The notes under the pieces are model-generated. The model saw nothing but the letters and a program-made list of their open reading frames with translations, did not search any database and was not told where the DNA came from. Shown here piece by piece: positions 1 through 9,225 of a stretch of DNA of 64,000 nucleotides. The position numbers and the translations under genes are program-made. Origin of the DNA: Burkholderia sp. SRS-W-2-2016 (GTDB lineage: Bacteria; Pseudomonadota; Gammaproteobacteria; Burkholderiales; Burkholderiaceae). How positions within the stretch are numbered: position 1 is the stretch's first letter; every line of letters begins with the position of its first letter. Where the stretch lies: NCBI RefSeq assembly GCF_001931485.1, contig NZ_MSDV01000017.1:1-64000 (forward strand). The letters are read 5' to 3'.

Positions 1-64
1 CAGGTGTGCACGTACAGTAATGTACTGAGCTAACTGATACTAATTGCCCGTAAGGCTTGATCCT
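1..64 (+). rRNA. rrl: 23S ribosomal RNA, 3' end (partial)
   Basis: The first ~64 bases match the conserved 3' end of bacterial 23S rRNA: the GCTAACTGATACTAATTGCC block followed by GTAAGGCTTGATCCT. The rest of the gene lies outside the window to the left. A 5S gene follows about 200 bases downstream in the same orientation, as expected for the distal end of an rrn operon. The exact 3' end is uncertain by a few bases. Confidence 0.93.
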
Positions 65-271
65 ATAACAGGTGTGTGTCGGCAGCCGTTAGCGCTTTAG
101 CGCTTATGGATGCCCCACCCTGCGCGGTGCGCAGGGTCTTATGCAGACCACACAGGTTTGAGATCGGTGTTGTGCCTAACTGAACAACACAACCCCCCCA
201 AACACACGAATCCTTTACGCTTCTTCCAGATTGGCTGTGGCGCTCACAATAGCGACGCAGCAACCCGTCAT

Positions 272-386
272 GCCTGATGACCATAGCGAGTCGGTCCCAC
301 CCCTTCCCATCCCGAACAGGACCGTGAAACGACTCTACGCCGATGATAGTGCGGATTGCCCGTGTGAAAGTAGGTAATCGTCAGGC
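272..386 (+). rRNA. rrf: 5S ribosomal RNA
   Basis: The stretch carries the 5S hallmarks: a terminal stem in which TGCCTGATGA pairs with the closing TCGTCAGGC, the CCCATCCCGAACAGG loop B/C segment and the GTGTGAAAGTAGGTAATCG block. Length (~115 nt) and position after the 23S end fit a standard beta-proteobacterial rrn operon. No tRNA was seen in the 23S-5S spacer. Ends may be off by a few bases. Confidence 0.95.
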
Positions 387-402
387 TTCTTATGCTGTAT
401 GT

Positions 403-447
403 CCAGAACCCCGGTGTCTCCGAATGAGCGCCGGGGTTCTGGCGTTT
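403..447 (+). terminator. rRNA operon terminator hairpin
   Basis: A perfect 12-bp inverted repeat (CCAGAACCCCGG at 403-414 and CCGGGGTTCTGG at 431-442) encloses a 16-nt loop and is followed by CGTTT. It sits 16 bases after the 5S gene, where the rrn operon should stop. The T-tract is short, but the stem is strong. Confidence 0.85.
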
Positions 448-657
448 ACGCGGCCGTTATTTACGCGCCTGTTATCGACGCAACGCGTGCCGAAACGTAC
501 GGTGAGGCGTGCTTTAGCGCCGTCGTGTGACGTTCTCGTGACAATCCGCTCGCCTCGATCCGACGACACAACGTCGTCAAGCTCCAGCGTTAACCTCCTT
601 TCTACTGGCCACGCTATGCTCCGATATTCCTCTCGGAACGCCGGCGTCGAGTGACCT

Positions 658-1701
658 ATGAGATCTGATCTGCTGTTGCAAACCTATGGCGCGGACTCGA
701 CCGGCATGGTCTGCGGTTTCCGCTTTTCGCCGACCGAGGCCGGGCGGCCGATCGACGCCGGCGAGGTCGTCGAATGGTTTCGCGAGCGCGACGAGCATGC
801 GGGCACTGCCGTCAAAGAAGCCGACGAATTTCTGTGGCTGCATTTCAATCTCGCGCACAGCGCGAGCGAACGCTGGATGCGCTCGCAACTCGATCTGCCG
901 GAAACCTTCTTCGACGCGCTGCAGGAAGGCTCCCATTCGACGCGGATCGAACACGCGGACGGCGCGCTACGCGCGGTCGTCAACGACGTGATGTTCAACC
1001 TCGAATTCATCCCGTCCGAAATTGCGACGCTGTGGATCTACGCGCACAAACGCCTGATCATCACCGCGCGCCTGAAGCCGCTGCGCTCGGTGGATCGTCT
1101 GCGCGCGTCGGTGCGCGATGGCGAAATCTTTAGGTCACCGGTCGAATTGCTGGTCCATCTGATGCGCGACCAGGCCGATCTGCTCGTGCAGATCGTGCGT
1201 CGCACGAGTGCCGACGTCGACCGGATCGAGGACCGTTTCCTGTCACAACGTCCGACCCAGAACCGGCTCGATCTCGGCGCGATGCGCCGTACGCTGACGC
1301 GCTTGCAGCGGATGCTCGCACCCGAGCCCGGCGCAATTTTCCGCCTGCTCGCAAGGCCGCCGCGCTGGCTGCATCCGGAGGACGTACAGGATCTGCGCGA
1401 ATCGACGGAAGAGTTCTCGGTGGTGCTATCGGATGTGGCCGGCCTGATCGAACGGGTCAGGCTGCTGCAGGAAGAAATCACCGCGCGGCTCGAAGAACAG
1501 AACAACCGCACGCTGTTCACGCTGACGCTCGTCACGGTGCTGGCGATGCCGATCAATATCATCGCGGGCTTCTTCGGGATGAACGTCGGCGGCATTCCGC
1601 TCGCCGAGAACAGGCACGGTTTCTGGGTGCTGGTGGTGCTGGTCGCCGGCTTTACCGGGCTGACTGGATGGTGGGCGTTTCGCCGTAGAAGGGAGCGCTA
1701 G
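658..1701 (+). CDS. zntB: CorA-family divalent cation transporter, ZntB type
   Basis: This 347-residue protein has the CorA/ZntB architecture: a large N-terminal cytoplasmic domain with long charged helices (about residues 150-280), then two C-terminal membrane helices (about 283-306 and 318-339). The pore signature GMN lies at 307-309 within GMNVGGIP, which resembles the GxNxGGIP of ZntB more than the GMNFxxMP of CorA. Proteins of this family work as homopentameric channels or proton-coupled carriers for Zn2+ or Mg2+ in the inner membrane. No strong ribosome-binding site precedes the ATG at 658, so the true start could be M17. It stands alone between the rRNA operon and the convergent hmp. 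The substrate (Zn versus Mg) is an inference. Confidence 0.85.
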   Translation: MRSDLLLQTYGADSTGMVCGFRFSPTEAGRPIDAGEVVEWFRERDEHAGTAVKEADEFLWLHFNLAHSASERWMRSQLDLPETFFDALQEGSHSTRIEHADGALRAVVNDVMFNLEFIPSEIATLWIYAHKRLIITARLKPLRSVDRLRASVRDGEIFRSPVELLVHLMRDQADLLVQIVRRTSADVDRIEDRFLSQRPTQNRLDLGAMRRTLTRLQRMLAPEPGAIFRLLARPPRWLHPEDVQDLRESTEEFSVVLSDVAGLIERVRLLQEEITARLEEQNNRTLFTLTLVTVLAMPINIIAGFFGMNVGGIPLAENRHGFWVLVVLVAGFTGLTGWWAFRRRRER

Positions 1702-1786
1702 GCGCGATGCCGGGTGCGAATTCACACCCGGCATTCACGCGTGCCCACGATCTCAACGCGGGCGGATACTCAGTACCTCGAACGTC

Positions 1787-2968
1787 TTATTCGAGCGCCG
1801 CGGCCGGCCCGAAGAACTCGTAACGGCTCTGCGATTCCGGCACGCCGAGCGCCTTCAGACCTTTCTTGATCGCCTTCATGAACGCGACTGGTCCAAGGAA
1901 ATACACGTCGACGTCGCGCGTTTCCGGCAGATACTTCTTCAGACTCGCTTCGTTCAGATAGCCGATTTCATGCGCGTCGGCATCGCCCGCACGGCGTTCC
2001 TCGTAGCAATAGAAGCGCTTCAGTTGCGGATGACGCGCGGCCAATGCATCGATCGCGCCGCGGAACGCATGCACGCCGCCATGACGGGCCGCATGAATGA
2101 AGTGCACCGGCCGATTGGTTTTCAGCGCGGCCTGCAACATCGCCATCGTCGGCGTGATACCGACGCCGCCGCTGATCAGCACCAGCGGCTTGTCGCCGGG
2201 CTGCAGTGTGAATTCGCCGGCCGGCGGGAACAGTTCGACCGTATCGTTTTCGTTGACGCGCTCATGCAGGTACTTCGACACGGTGCCGTTCGCTTCGCGC
2301 TTCACGCTGATCCGGTATTCGCGGCCATCGCCCATTGCCGACAGCGAATAGTTGCGACGCACTTCCTCGCCGTCGATCACCAGACGCACGCCAATGTACT
2401 GCCCCGGCTGAAACGCGAGCAGTTCGCCGCCGTCGTCCGGACGCAGATAGAACGACGTGATCTCGTCGCTTTCACGCTCCTTGCGCGCGACGCGGAACAC
2501 TCGCGTGCCGCGCCAGCCGCCCGGCGCGGTTTCGTGATCGGCGTAAATCTTCTCTTCGAGGCCGATCAGCAGATCGGCGAGTTGCTGATACGCGGCGGCC
2601 CATGCTTCGATCACCGCATCGGTCGCGACTTCCGTGCCCAGTACTTCGCGAATTGCGCGCAGCAGGCACTTGCCGACGATCGGGTAGTGCTCGGGCTGAA
2701 CATTGAGCGACACGTGCTTGTTGATGATCTGCGCGACGAGCCCACCCAGTTGCTCGAGCTGATCGATATGACGCGCGTACATCAGCACGCCGTTGGCCAG
2801 CGCACGCGGCTGCGCGCCGCTCGCCTGATTGGCCTGATTGAACATCGGGCGCACTTCCGGATGCTCGCTGAGCATCAGGTTGTAGAAGTGCGTGGTGAGC
2901 GCCTCGCCGCCGCTCTCCAGCAGCGGCACGGTTGCTTTGATAATGGCGCGGTGTTCGGCGGATAGCAT
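1787..2968 (-). CDS. hmp: flavohaemoglobin, nitric oxide dioxygenase
   Basis: The 393-residue product oxidises NO to nitrate with O2 and NAD(P)H. The N-terminal globin domain keeps haem-pocket Y29, Q53 and proximal H85 at the same numbers as in E. coli Hmp. The ferredoxin-reductase part follows with the FAD-binding RNYSLS motif and the NAD-binding GGVGITPT motif. A longer frame starts at 3055, but M at 2968 is chosen: it is preceded by AGGATC about 10 nt upstream and gives the family length. The longer form would run through the promoter region. It is divergent from norR and its upstream region carries NorR-type boxes and a sigma-54-like promoter, so NO induction is likely. Confidence 0.95.
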   Translation of the reverse strand: MLSAEHRAIIKATVPLLESGGEALTTHFYNLMLSEHPEVRPMFNQANQASGAQPRALANGVLMYARHIDQLEQLGGLVAQIINKHVSLNVQPEHYPIVGKCLLRAIREVLGTEVATDAVIEAWAAAYQQLADLLIGLEEKIYADHETAPGGWRGTRVFRVARKERESDEITSFYLRPDDGGELLAFQPGQYIGVRLVIDGEEVRRNYSLSAMGDGREYRISVKREANGTVSKYLHERVNENDTVELFPPAGEFTLQPGDKPLVLISGGVGITPTMAMLQAALKTNRPVHFIHAARHGGVHAFRGAIDALAARHPQLKRFYCYEERRAGDADAHEIGYLNEASLKKYLPETRDVDVYFLGPVAFMKAIKKGLKALGVPESQSRYEFFGPAAALE

Positions 2969-3048
2969 AATGATTTGATCCTGATGAGAGTCCGTAAAAG
3001 TCTGTCTATCAGCGAGTATCACAGCCGGTTTCGGCAGACGGTCTTTAC

Positions 3049-3066
3049 TATCCACGATTCGTGCCA
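3049..3066 (-). promoter_or_regulatory. sigma-54-like -24/-12 promoter for hmp
   Basis: On the minus strand TGGCACGAATCGTGGATA resembles the sigma-54 consensus TGGCACG-N4-TTGC. The -24 element TGGCACG is perfect. Ten bases after its GG the expected GC reads GG, so the -12 element is imperfect. It points toward hmp about 80 bases upstream of the start codon and lies directly downstream of the NorR boxes. A NorR protein needs such a promoter, which supports the call. Confidence 0.6.
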
Positions 3067-3079
3067 GGTATAAAATGAC

Positions 3080-3155
3080 GTGAAATCAACGATCTGGTGT
3101 TCTAAATGGTTAATTCGACACTGGTCGAAAAGACTCAACCCCTAGTCGGATTGAC
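3080..3155. promoter_or_regulatory. three NorR binding boxes (GT-N7-AC)
   Basis: Three 11-bp boxes fit the NorR core GT-N7-AC: 3080-3090 (GTGAAATCAAC), 3109-3119 (GTTAATTCGAC) and 3145-3155 (GTCGGATTGAC). Three tandem sites upstream of a sigma-54 promoter is the arrangement known for E. coli norVW. Two of the three boxes fall inside the first 50 bases of the norR frame as annotated. Either the enhancer is intragenic or norR starts further downstream. Confidence 0.7.
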
Positions 3156-4701
3156 TACCCAGGCGGTGCTCGACGTGTTGACGCCGCTCATTCTGGATCT
3201 GTCGCGCGAGCTGTCCGAGCGCGAGCGTTATCGACGCCTGCTCAGCGCGCTGCGCGATATGTTTCCGGGCGACGCCGCCGCGCTGCTGCGCCTCGAGGGC
3301 GACACGCTGGTGCCGCTCGCAATCGATGGTCTGAGCAGCGATACGCTCGGGCGGCGCTTCCGCGTCGCCGAACATCCGCGCTTCCAGCAGATCCTCGCGC
3401 AACCGGGCCCGACGCGTTTCGCCGCCGACTCCGAGCTGCCCGATCCGTACGACGGCCTCGTGCAAGACGTGGCCGGCCATCTCGAAGTGCATGACTGTCT
3501 CGGCTGCCCGCTATTCATTCGCGGCGAGCCGTGGGGGCTGCTGACGCTCGACGCGTTGGACCCGGCGCGCTTCGACTCGATCGACTTTTCTTCGCTGCAG
3601 GCGTTTCTCGGTCTGGCGGCCGCGACCGTGAGCGTGGTCGAACGTATCGATGCGTTGGCGCGCAACGGCGAGGAGGCGCAGCGCCGCGCCGAAGCGTATC
3701 GCCAGGCGAGCAGCGAGAGCCGTCGCGAGATGATCGGCAGCAGCGACGCGCATCGTCGCCTGATGAAGGAAATCGAGGTGGTCGCCGCCAGCGATCTGAC
3801 CGTGCTGGTGACCGGCGAGACCGGCGTCGGCAAGGAACTGGTCGCGAACGCGATTCACGCGTTGTCGCCGCGCTCGAACAAGCCGCTCGTCAGCCTGAAC
3901 TGCGCGGCCTTGCCCGACACGCTGGTCGAGAGCGAACTGTTCGGTCACGTGCGCGGCGCGTTTTCGGGCGCGTCGGCGGACCGGCGCGGCAAGTTCGAAC
4001 TCGCGGACGGCGGCACGATTTTCCTCGACGAGGTCGGCGAATTGCCGCTCGCCGTGCAGGCCAAGTTGTTGCGGGTGCTGCAGAACGGCCAGTTGCAGCG
4101 CATTGGTTCGGACCACGAACATCGCGTGGATGTGCGGATGATCGCCGCGACCAATCGCGATCTGGAAGAGGAAGTACGCGCGGGGCGTTTTCGCGCCGAC
4201 CTGTATCACCGTCTCAGCGTCTATCCGCTGCGCGTGCCGCCGTTGCGCGAGCGTGGCCGCGACGTGTTGCTGCTCGCGGGCTTCTTTCTCGAAGACAACC
4301 GCTCGCGGCTCGGCCTATTGAGTCTGCGTCTGGCGGCCGATGCGCAGGCCGCGTTGCTGCGTTACTCGTGGCCCGGCAACGTGCGCGAACTCGAGCATCT
4401 GATCGGCCGCAGCGCGCTGAAGGCGTTGGCCGCCAATCGCGAGCGCCGGCGCATTCTCACGTTGACCGCCGCCGACTTTGCGTTATCCGATGTACAGGAG
4501 CACGAAGCAACGGCGCAGGCCGAAGCGGAGCCGTTGGGCGGCGAGGCGAAGGATTTTCGCACGGCGGTCACCGAGTTCGAACGCAACCTGGTGCTCGATG
4601 CGCTGGAGCGTAACAAGCAGAACTGGACCGCTGTGGCGCGCGAACTCGGGCTCGATCGTGCCAATCTGAATCGGCTGGCTAAACGGCTCGGCCTGAAGTA
4701 A
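3106..4701 (+). CDS. norR: NO-responsive sigma-54-dependent activator NorR
   Basis: This 531-residue enhancer-binding protein has an N-terminal GAF domain (about 20-185) with the conserved segment [10 protein letters not shown] and a cysteine at 131, positions that in E. coli NorR hold the NO-sensing non-haem iron. The AAA+ domain follows with Walker A GETGVGKE (237-244), the sigma-54 contact loop GAFSGA (284-289, a GAFTGA variant) and Walker B FLDE (306-309). A Fis-type helix-turn-helix ends the protein. It is divergent from hmp, its probable target. The start is uncertain: E. coli NorR aligns only from about residue 20, and GTG at 3166 or TTG at 3151 would free all three NorR boxes from coding sequence. 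Confidence 0.92.
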   Translation: MVNSTLVEKTQPLVGLTTQAVLDVLTPLILDLSRELSERERYRRLLSALRDMFPGDAAALLRLEGDTLVPLAIDGLSSDTLGRRFRVAEHPRFQQILAQPGPTRFAADSELPDPYDGLVQDVAGHLEVHDCLGCPLFIRGEPWGLLTLDALDPARFDSIDFSSLQAFLGLAAATVSVVERIDALARNGEEAQRRAEAYRQASSESRREMIGSSDAHRRLMKEIEVVAASDLTVLVTGETGVGKELVANAIHALSPRSNKPLVSLNCAALPDTLVESELFGHVRGAFSGASADRRGKFELADGGTIFLDEVGELPLAVQAKLLRVLQNGQLQRIGSDHEHRVDVRMIAATNRDLEEEVRAGRFRADLYHRLSVYPLRVPPLRERGRDVLLLAGFFLEDNRSRLGLLSLRLAADAQAALLRYSWPGNVRELEHLIGRSALKALAANRERRRILTLTAADFALSDVQEHEATAQAEAEPLGGEAKDFRTAVTEFERNLVLDALERNKQNWTAVARELGLDRANLNRLAKRLGLK

Positions 4702-5053
4702 TCGGGCAAGTTCGCGGGACCGGTCAGGCCCGCGAGCCCGCTTTCAACGGCACCAATCTCAATCAGTCGAGTAAGCGGCTCGACTTCACTCGGCGCTTGA
4801 ACCTACGGGAAATCGGTGCATCCGCACGCGGTCCCGCCCCAGCGAATCCAGATCGGCAAATCAACCGCCGAGCCTCAACCCTCCCCAAAAAAACCCCGAA
4901 AAACCCGGGACTACCCCTCGGTAAAACTACCAGGTTAAGCCACGCCGAATCCCCACTTCGCTGAAAACAAATTGTTGGCGCCGCGCGGCTCGAACACACT
5001 GGCAGCCAGTCAGCGATGCATCGACGCATCGCGCAGCACAGGGGAAACGGACC
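4702..5053. other. intergenic region norR to acyl-CoA ligase
   Basis: No open frame with coding character was found in these ~350 bases. A GC-rich imperfect inverted repeat (CGCGGG at 4713 region with CCCGCG) follows norR but lacks a T-tract, so it is not called a terminator. The end holds the leader of the downstream catabolic operon, with GGGGAAAC before the ATG at 5054. Confidence 0.5.
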
Positions 5054-6592
5054 ATGACATTGGCTGTACCGGAGCCGCACAAGATTAGCGACATTCCGCG
5101 TTACTGGGCCGCCAGCGCGCCCGCCGCAATCGCGATCCGCGAGGACGGCGCGCAATTGAGCTTTGGACAGCTGTGGCAGAACATCGAAGCCGCGATGCAG
5201 TTTCTGCGCGAGCAGGAGGTCGGCTGTGGCGATCGCGTGATGATCGTCGCCGAGAATTGCACCGCGGTGATCACGCTGCTGTTCGCACTGTCGGAACTCG
5301 GCGCGTGGCCCGCGATCGTCAATGCACGGTTGTCCGAGCGCGAGATCGAGGCGATCCGCGCGCATTGCCAGCCGCGTCTGATGCTGTTCACGCAAGCGGC
5401 CTCGCCCGACGCGGTGCGCCACGGCGTGCGCTATCGCGCGCGCGAAATCGCGCCGGCCGGCCTCGGTCCGCTGATGCTCGGCGCGCACGATTCGAATTCG
5501 CCGCGCGAGCCCGAAGCTCTGGCGCGCGAAGTCGCGGTGCTGATCTATACGTCGGGCACGACCGGCAAACCCAAAGGCGTGATGGCCACGCATCGCGGCT
5601 TGCTGCATTTCGCACGCGTGTCGGCAACCTCGCGCAACATGACGCCCGCCGATTGCGCGTACGCGGTGATGCCGGTGTCGCACATTTTCGGTCTCGCGAC
5701 GCTGCTGCTCGCGACCTTCCAGGCCGGCGCAAGCCTGCTGCTCGCCGCGCGCTTTAGCGCGGAGGAAGTTCTCGGTGCGCTCGCCGCCGACGAAATCTCG
5801 ATCCTGCAAGGCGTGCCGACGATGTTCACGCGCATCGTCGCGCAGGTGCGCGAGCAGGGCGGCCTGCACTTCACGTCGAAACTGCGCTACCTGTACACCG
5901 GCGGCGGTCCGCTCGATCCGACGCTGAAGAAGGACGTCGAGGCGCTGTTCGGCCAGCCGCTGCATCACGGCTACGGAATGACCGAATACGCGGGTTCGTT
6001 GTTTATTACGCGGATGGAACGCCCGCGCAGCGATTGCGCGTCGGGCGAGATCGTCGAGGGTGCGGAGCTGCGCATCGTCGATGCGAATGGCGACGATGTC
6101 GCCCGCGGCGCGCCGGGCGAGCTGTGGGTGCGCGGCCCCGGCGTAATGCGCGGCTACTACCGCGCGCCCGAACAAACCGCCGAGGCGCTGCGCCCGGGCG
6201 GCTGGCTCAATACCGGCGATATCGGCCGGCTCGGCGACGACGGCGCGCTGTTTATCGTTGGGCGTACGAAGGATCTGATCATCCGCTCGGGCTTCAACGT
6301 CTATCCGATCGAAGTCGAATCGGTGATCAATACATACGAACCGGTCAAGCAATCGGCGGTGGTCGGCCGCACGACCGCCGACGGCAACGAGGAAGTGATC
6401 GCATATGTCGAAGTAAAGGAAGACGCCGACTTCGACGCGGAAGAACTGCGCGACTATCTGGCCGACCGGCTCTCCGCGTACAAGCGCCCCACGCAGATCG
6501 TGCGTATCGACGCGATTCCGACTACTGCGAGCGGCAAGCTGCTGAAGCAGAAACTGCGCGAGCTTGCCGCCGAGTCGCAGACTCACGAATAA
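5054..6592 (+). CDS. AMP-dependent acyl-CoA synthetase (ANL family)
   Basis: The 512-residue protein is a class I adenylate-forming enzyme that activates a carboxylic acid to its CoA thioester through an acyl-AMP. It shows the P-loop IYTSGTTGKPKG (about 164-175), the A5 motif YGMTEY, the hinge region RTKDLIIRSGFNVYP and the C-terminal catalytic lysine in TTASGKLLK (K495). It is the first gene of a plus-strand group with an ABC importer and an acyl-CoA dehydrogenase. It probably activates the imported acid, but the substrate cannot be read from the sequence. A medium- or short-chain, branched or aromatic acid are all possible. Confidence 0.88.
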   Translation: MTLAVPEPHKISDIPRYWAASAPAAIAIREDGAQLSFGQLWQNIEAAMQFLREQEVGCGDRVMIVAENCTAVITLLFALSELGAWPAIVNARLSEREIEAIRAHCQPRLMLFTQAASPDAVRHGVRYRAREIAPAGLGPLMLGAHDSNSPREPEALAREVAVLIYTSGTTGKPKGVMATHRGLLHFARVSATSRNMTPADCAYAVMPVSHIFGLATLLLATFQAGASLLLAARFSAEEVLGALAADEISILQGVPTMFTRIVAQVREQGGLHFTSKLRYLYTGGGPLDPTLKKDVEALFGQPLHHGYGMTEYAGSLFITRMERPRSDCASGEIVEGAELRIVDANGDDVARGAPGELWVRGPGVMRGYYRAPEQTAEALRPGGWLNTGDIGRLGDDGALFIVGRTKDLIIRSGFNVYPIEVESVINTYEPVKQSAVVGRTTADGNEEVIAYVEVKEDADFDAEELRDYLADRLSAYKRPTQIVRIDAIPTTASGKLLKQKLRELAAESQTHE

Positions 6593-6748
6593 CGCAGCAA
6601 ATAAAGCAACGAATAAAGCAACGAACAACGCATCAAGCAGCGGCACTAAAAAAATGAACCAGCAGCACTTCAAGTAGCACCGGCGCGAGCCCATCGGCAG
6701 CCGCCGGCCTCACCTCGAAAACAGGCCGCTCAAGGCCACGGAGGAGAC

Positions 6749-7939
6749 ATGAAGCAATTCGCGTTGCGTGGCCGGCTGGCCGCGAGCATGGTCGCCGCTG
6801 CACTATCGTTCGCGGCCGCATCGAACGCCGCAAATGCCACCGAATGGCGAGTCGGCGTCGAGCTGCCGCTGACCGGTTCGCTTGCGCAGGCCGGCACCGA
6901 AATGTATCGCGGCATTCAGGTCGCCGCCGACGTCTATAACCGCCGCAATCCGCAGAACAGGATCACGCTGGTCGCGATCGACGACGAATCGAATCCCGCC
7001 AAAGCCGTCGCCGCGGTCGAGAAGCTCGCGTCGCAGAACGTCGTCGCGATTGCCGGCGCGGCTAATTCCAATTGCGCGGGCCCGGCGTCGGAGGCGGCCA
7101 GCAAGGCCGGCATCGTCTACATGACCTCGGGCGGCACCAGCGACGACATGGTGCGCCGCGGCCTGAAGAACTTCTTTCGCGTCAGCAATACGCCGGGTTA
7201 TACGAAGGGGATGACCGGTCTGTTCGAGCAGCTCGGCGTGAAGTCGGTGTCGATCGTCTATTCGACCAAGGACGCGACCAGCGATCTCGCGCAGCAACTC
7301 GACACCGCACTGAAAGCGAAAGGCGTCACCACTACGCTGCACGCATTCGATCCGTCGATGACCGACTTCAAACCGATCGTCAACAAGGTCAAGCTGCAGG
7401 ACAAGTCGGAAGCGATGGCGATGATCGGCTACGAAAACGACTACGTCGGCATTCTGCGCGCGGCCAAAGTACTGAAGCCGAACCTGAAGGCGATCGCCGC
7501 GCCGTGGGCATTCGCGAGCCCGAAAATGGCCGCGTCGTTCCCCGACCTCGTGCCGAACGTGTACGGCGCGACGGTACTGGCATCGCCGGCCGACTACCGC
7601 TCGGCCGATCAGCGCGAGTTCTCCGACACGTATAAACGCCTCTTCAAGACCGACTCGAATTACCAGTCGCAGACTTCGTTCGCGTACGCGCAATTGCTGT
7701 TCGACGCGATTGCCCGCGCGCAGAAAAGCGGCGCGCTCGAAAAGGGCGGCCTAGCCGACACGCTGCGCCAGAGCGCCGGCGACGGCACTTTCCTCGGCAA
7801 GGTCAGTTTCGACCCGCGCGGCGATAACCCCGGTTACGTCGCGCATATGGGCCAGTTCACGCCCGGCGGCAAGCTCGCGGTGGTCTGGCCCGCCGACTAC
7901 GCGACCGCCAAACCGGTCTATCCCGGCGTGCCGTGGTGA
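6749..7939 (+). CDS. ABC transporter substrate-binding protein (LivK type)
   Basis: This 396-residue periplasmic protein begins with a clear signal peptide ending ASNAANA at about residue 30, followed by the family opening VGVELPLTGSLAQAG. It belongs to the type I periplasmic binding proteins (Peripla_BP_6) that feed branched-chain-amino-acid-type importers and in this family often bind aromatic or dicarboxylic acids. GAGGAG precedes the ATG. A close paralogue lies at 9226 and both sit upstream of one LivHMGF set, so they may present different ligands to the same permease. Confidence 0.9.
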   Translation: MKQFALRGRLAASMVAAALSFAAASNAANATEWRVGVELPLTGSLAQAGTEMYRGIQVAADVYNRRNPQNRITLVAIDDESNPAKAVAAVEKLASQNVVAIAGAANSNCAGPASEAASKAGIVYMTSGGTSDDMVRRGLKNFFRVSNTPGYTKGMTGLFEQLGVKSVSIVYSTKDATSDLAQQLDTALKAKGVTTTLHAFDPSMTDFKPIVNKVKLQDKSEAMAMIGYENDYVGILRAAKVLKPNLKAIAAPWAFASPKMAASFPDLVPNVYGATVLASPADYRSADQREFSDTYKRLFKTDSNYQSQTSFAYAQLLFDAIARAQKSGALEKGGLADTLRQSAGDGTFLGKVSFDPRGDNPGYVAHMGQFTPGGKLAVVWPADYATAKPVYPGVPW

Positions 7940-7985
7940 GCACGCGCACCATTCATATCTTCATCACGAAAGAGGTCAAGCAACG

Positions 7986-9140
7986 ATGATCCGCGATCAG
8001 GAAACCATGAACGTTCTGCTCGACAACGTCGCGCGCTTCGTGCGCGAACGTCTGGTGCCGAACGAAGAACGCGTCGCCGAAACGGACGAGATTCCCGCCG
8101 ATATCGTCGACGACATGAAGGCGCTCGGTCTGTTCGGGCTGACGATTCCCGAGCAGTACGGCGGCCTCGACCTGACGATGGAAGAGGAAGTCCTGGTGAT
8201 GTTCGAAATGGGCAAGACGTCGCCGGCATTCCGTTCGATTTTCGGCACCACGGTCGGCATCGGCTCGCAAGGCATCGTGATCGACGGCACTGAAGAGCAG
8301 AAAGCGAAATGGCTGCCGAAGCTCGCCAGCGGCGAGACGCTCGCGAGTTTCGCATTGACCGAACCCGAATGCGGTTCGGATGCGGCGGCGGTCAAAACCC
8401 GCGCGGTGCGCGACGGCGATCATTACGTGGTGAACGGCACCAAGCGCTTCATCACCAACGCGCCGCAAGCGGGCATTTTCACGCTGATGGCGCGCACCAA
8501 TCCGGACGAGCCGCGCGCGGCCGGGATCAGCGCGTTCATCGTCGAGGCGAATACGCCGGGCATCAGCTTCGGCAAACGCGATCGCAAGATGGGCCAGAAA
8601 GGCGCGCATACCTGCGACGTGATTTTCGAAAACTGCCGCGTGCCGGCGGAGAACGTGATTGGCGGCAAGGAAGGTGTCGGCTTCAAGACCGCGATGAAGG
8701 TGCTCGACAAAGGCCGCATTCATATCGCCGCGATCTGCGTGGGCGTCGCGCAACGAATGCTCGACGATGCGCTGCGCTACGCGATGGAGCGCAAGCAGTT
8801 CGGCCAGCCGATCGGCGAATTCCAGCTGATCCAGGCGATGCTCGCCGACAGCCAGACCGAACTGTACGCGGCGCGCTGCATGGTGCTCGACGCGGCGCGC
8901 AAACGCGACAACGGCGAGAACGTCAGCACCGAGGCATCGTGCGCGAAGCTGTTCGCGTCGGAAATGTGCGGACGGGTCGCCGATCGCGCGGTGCAGATTC
9001 ATGGCGGCGCCGGTTATATGTCCGAGTACGGAATCGAGCGCTTCTATCGCGACGTGCGGATTTTCCGCATTTACGAAGGCACCAGCCAGATCCAGCAGAT
9101 CCTGATTGCCCGCAACATGATGCGCGCCGCGGCGCGCTAA
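7986..9140 (+). CDS. acyl-CoA dehydrogenase (EGTSQ type)
   Basis: The 384-residue flavoprotein introduces a 2,3 double bond into an acyl-CoA and passes electrons to ETF. It has the three-domain ACAD fold, with the FAD-binding TEPECGSDA segment and the C-terminal motif YEGTSQIQ whose glutamate (E364) matches the catalytic base of short- and medium-chain enzymes. AAAGAGG precedes the start. It lies between the two substrate-binding protein genes, which suggests it acts early on the imported and CoA-activated acid. Confidence 0.92.
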   Translation: MIRDQETMNVLLDNVARFVRERLVPNEERVAETDEIPADIVDDMKALGLFGLTIPEQYGGLDLTMEEEVLVMFEMGKTSPAFRSIFGTTVGIGSQGIVIDGTEEQKAKWLPKLASGETLASFALTEPECGSDAAAVKTRAVRDGDHYVVNGTKRFITNAPQAGIFTLMARTNPDEPRAAGISAFIVEANTPGISFGKRDRKMGQKGAHTCDVIFENCRVPAENVIGGKEGVGFKTAMKVLDKGRIHIAAICVGVAQRMLDDALRYAMERKQFGQPIGEFQLIQAMLADSQTELYAARCMVLDAARKRDNGENVSTEASCAKLFASEMCGRVADRAVQIHGGAGYMSEYGIERFYRDVRIFRIYEGTSQIQQILIARNMMRAAAR

Positions 9141-9225
9141 TGAAACGCAACGGGCCCGACGGAAGCAAACCAACAATCGCCATTCCTCACGTCGGGCCCG
9201 TCCAATCAAAAAGCAGGAGACACCT

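Noticed and set aside
4763..6694. Very long minus-strand open frame (643 codons) opposite the acyl-CoA ligase
   Set aside because: It is Arg/Ala/His-rich low-complexity translation typical of the antisense of high-GC genes, has no ribosome-binding site or motif, and the plus strand encodes a clear ligase.
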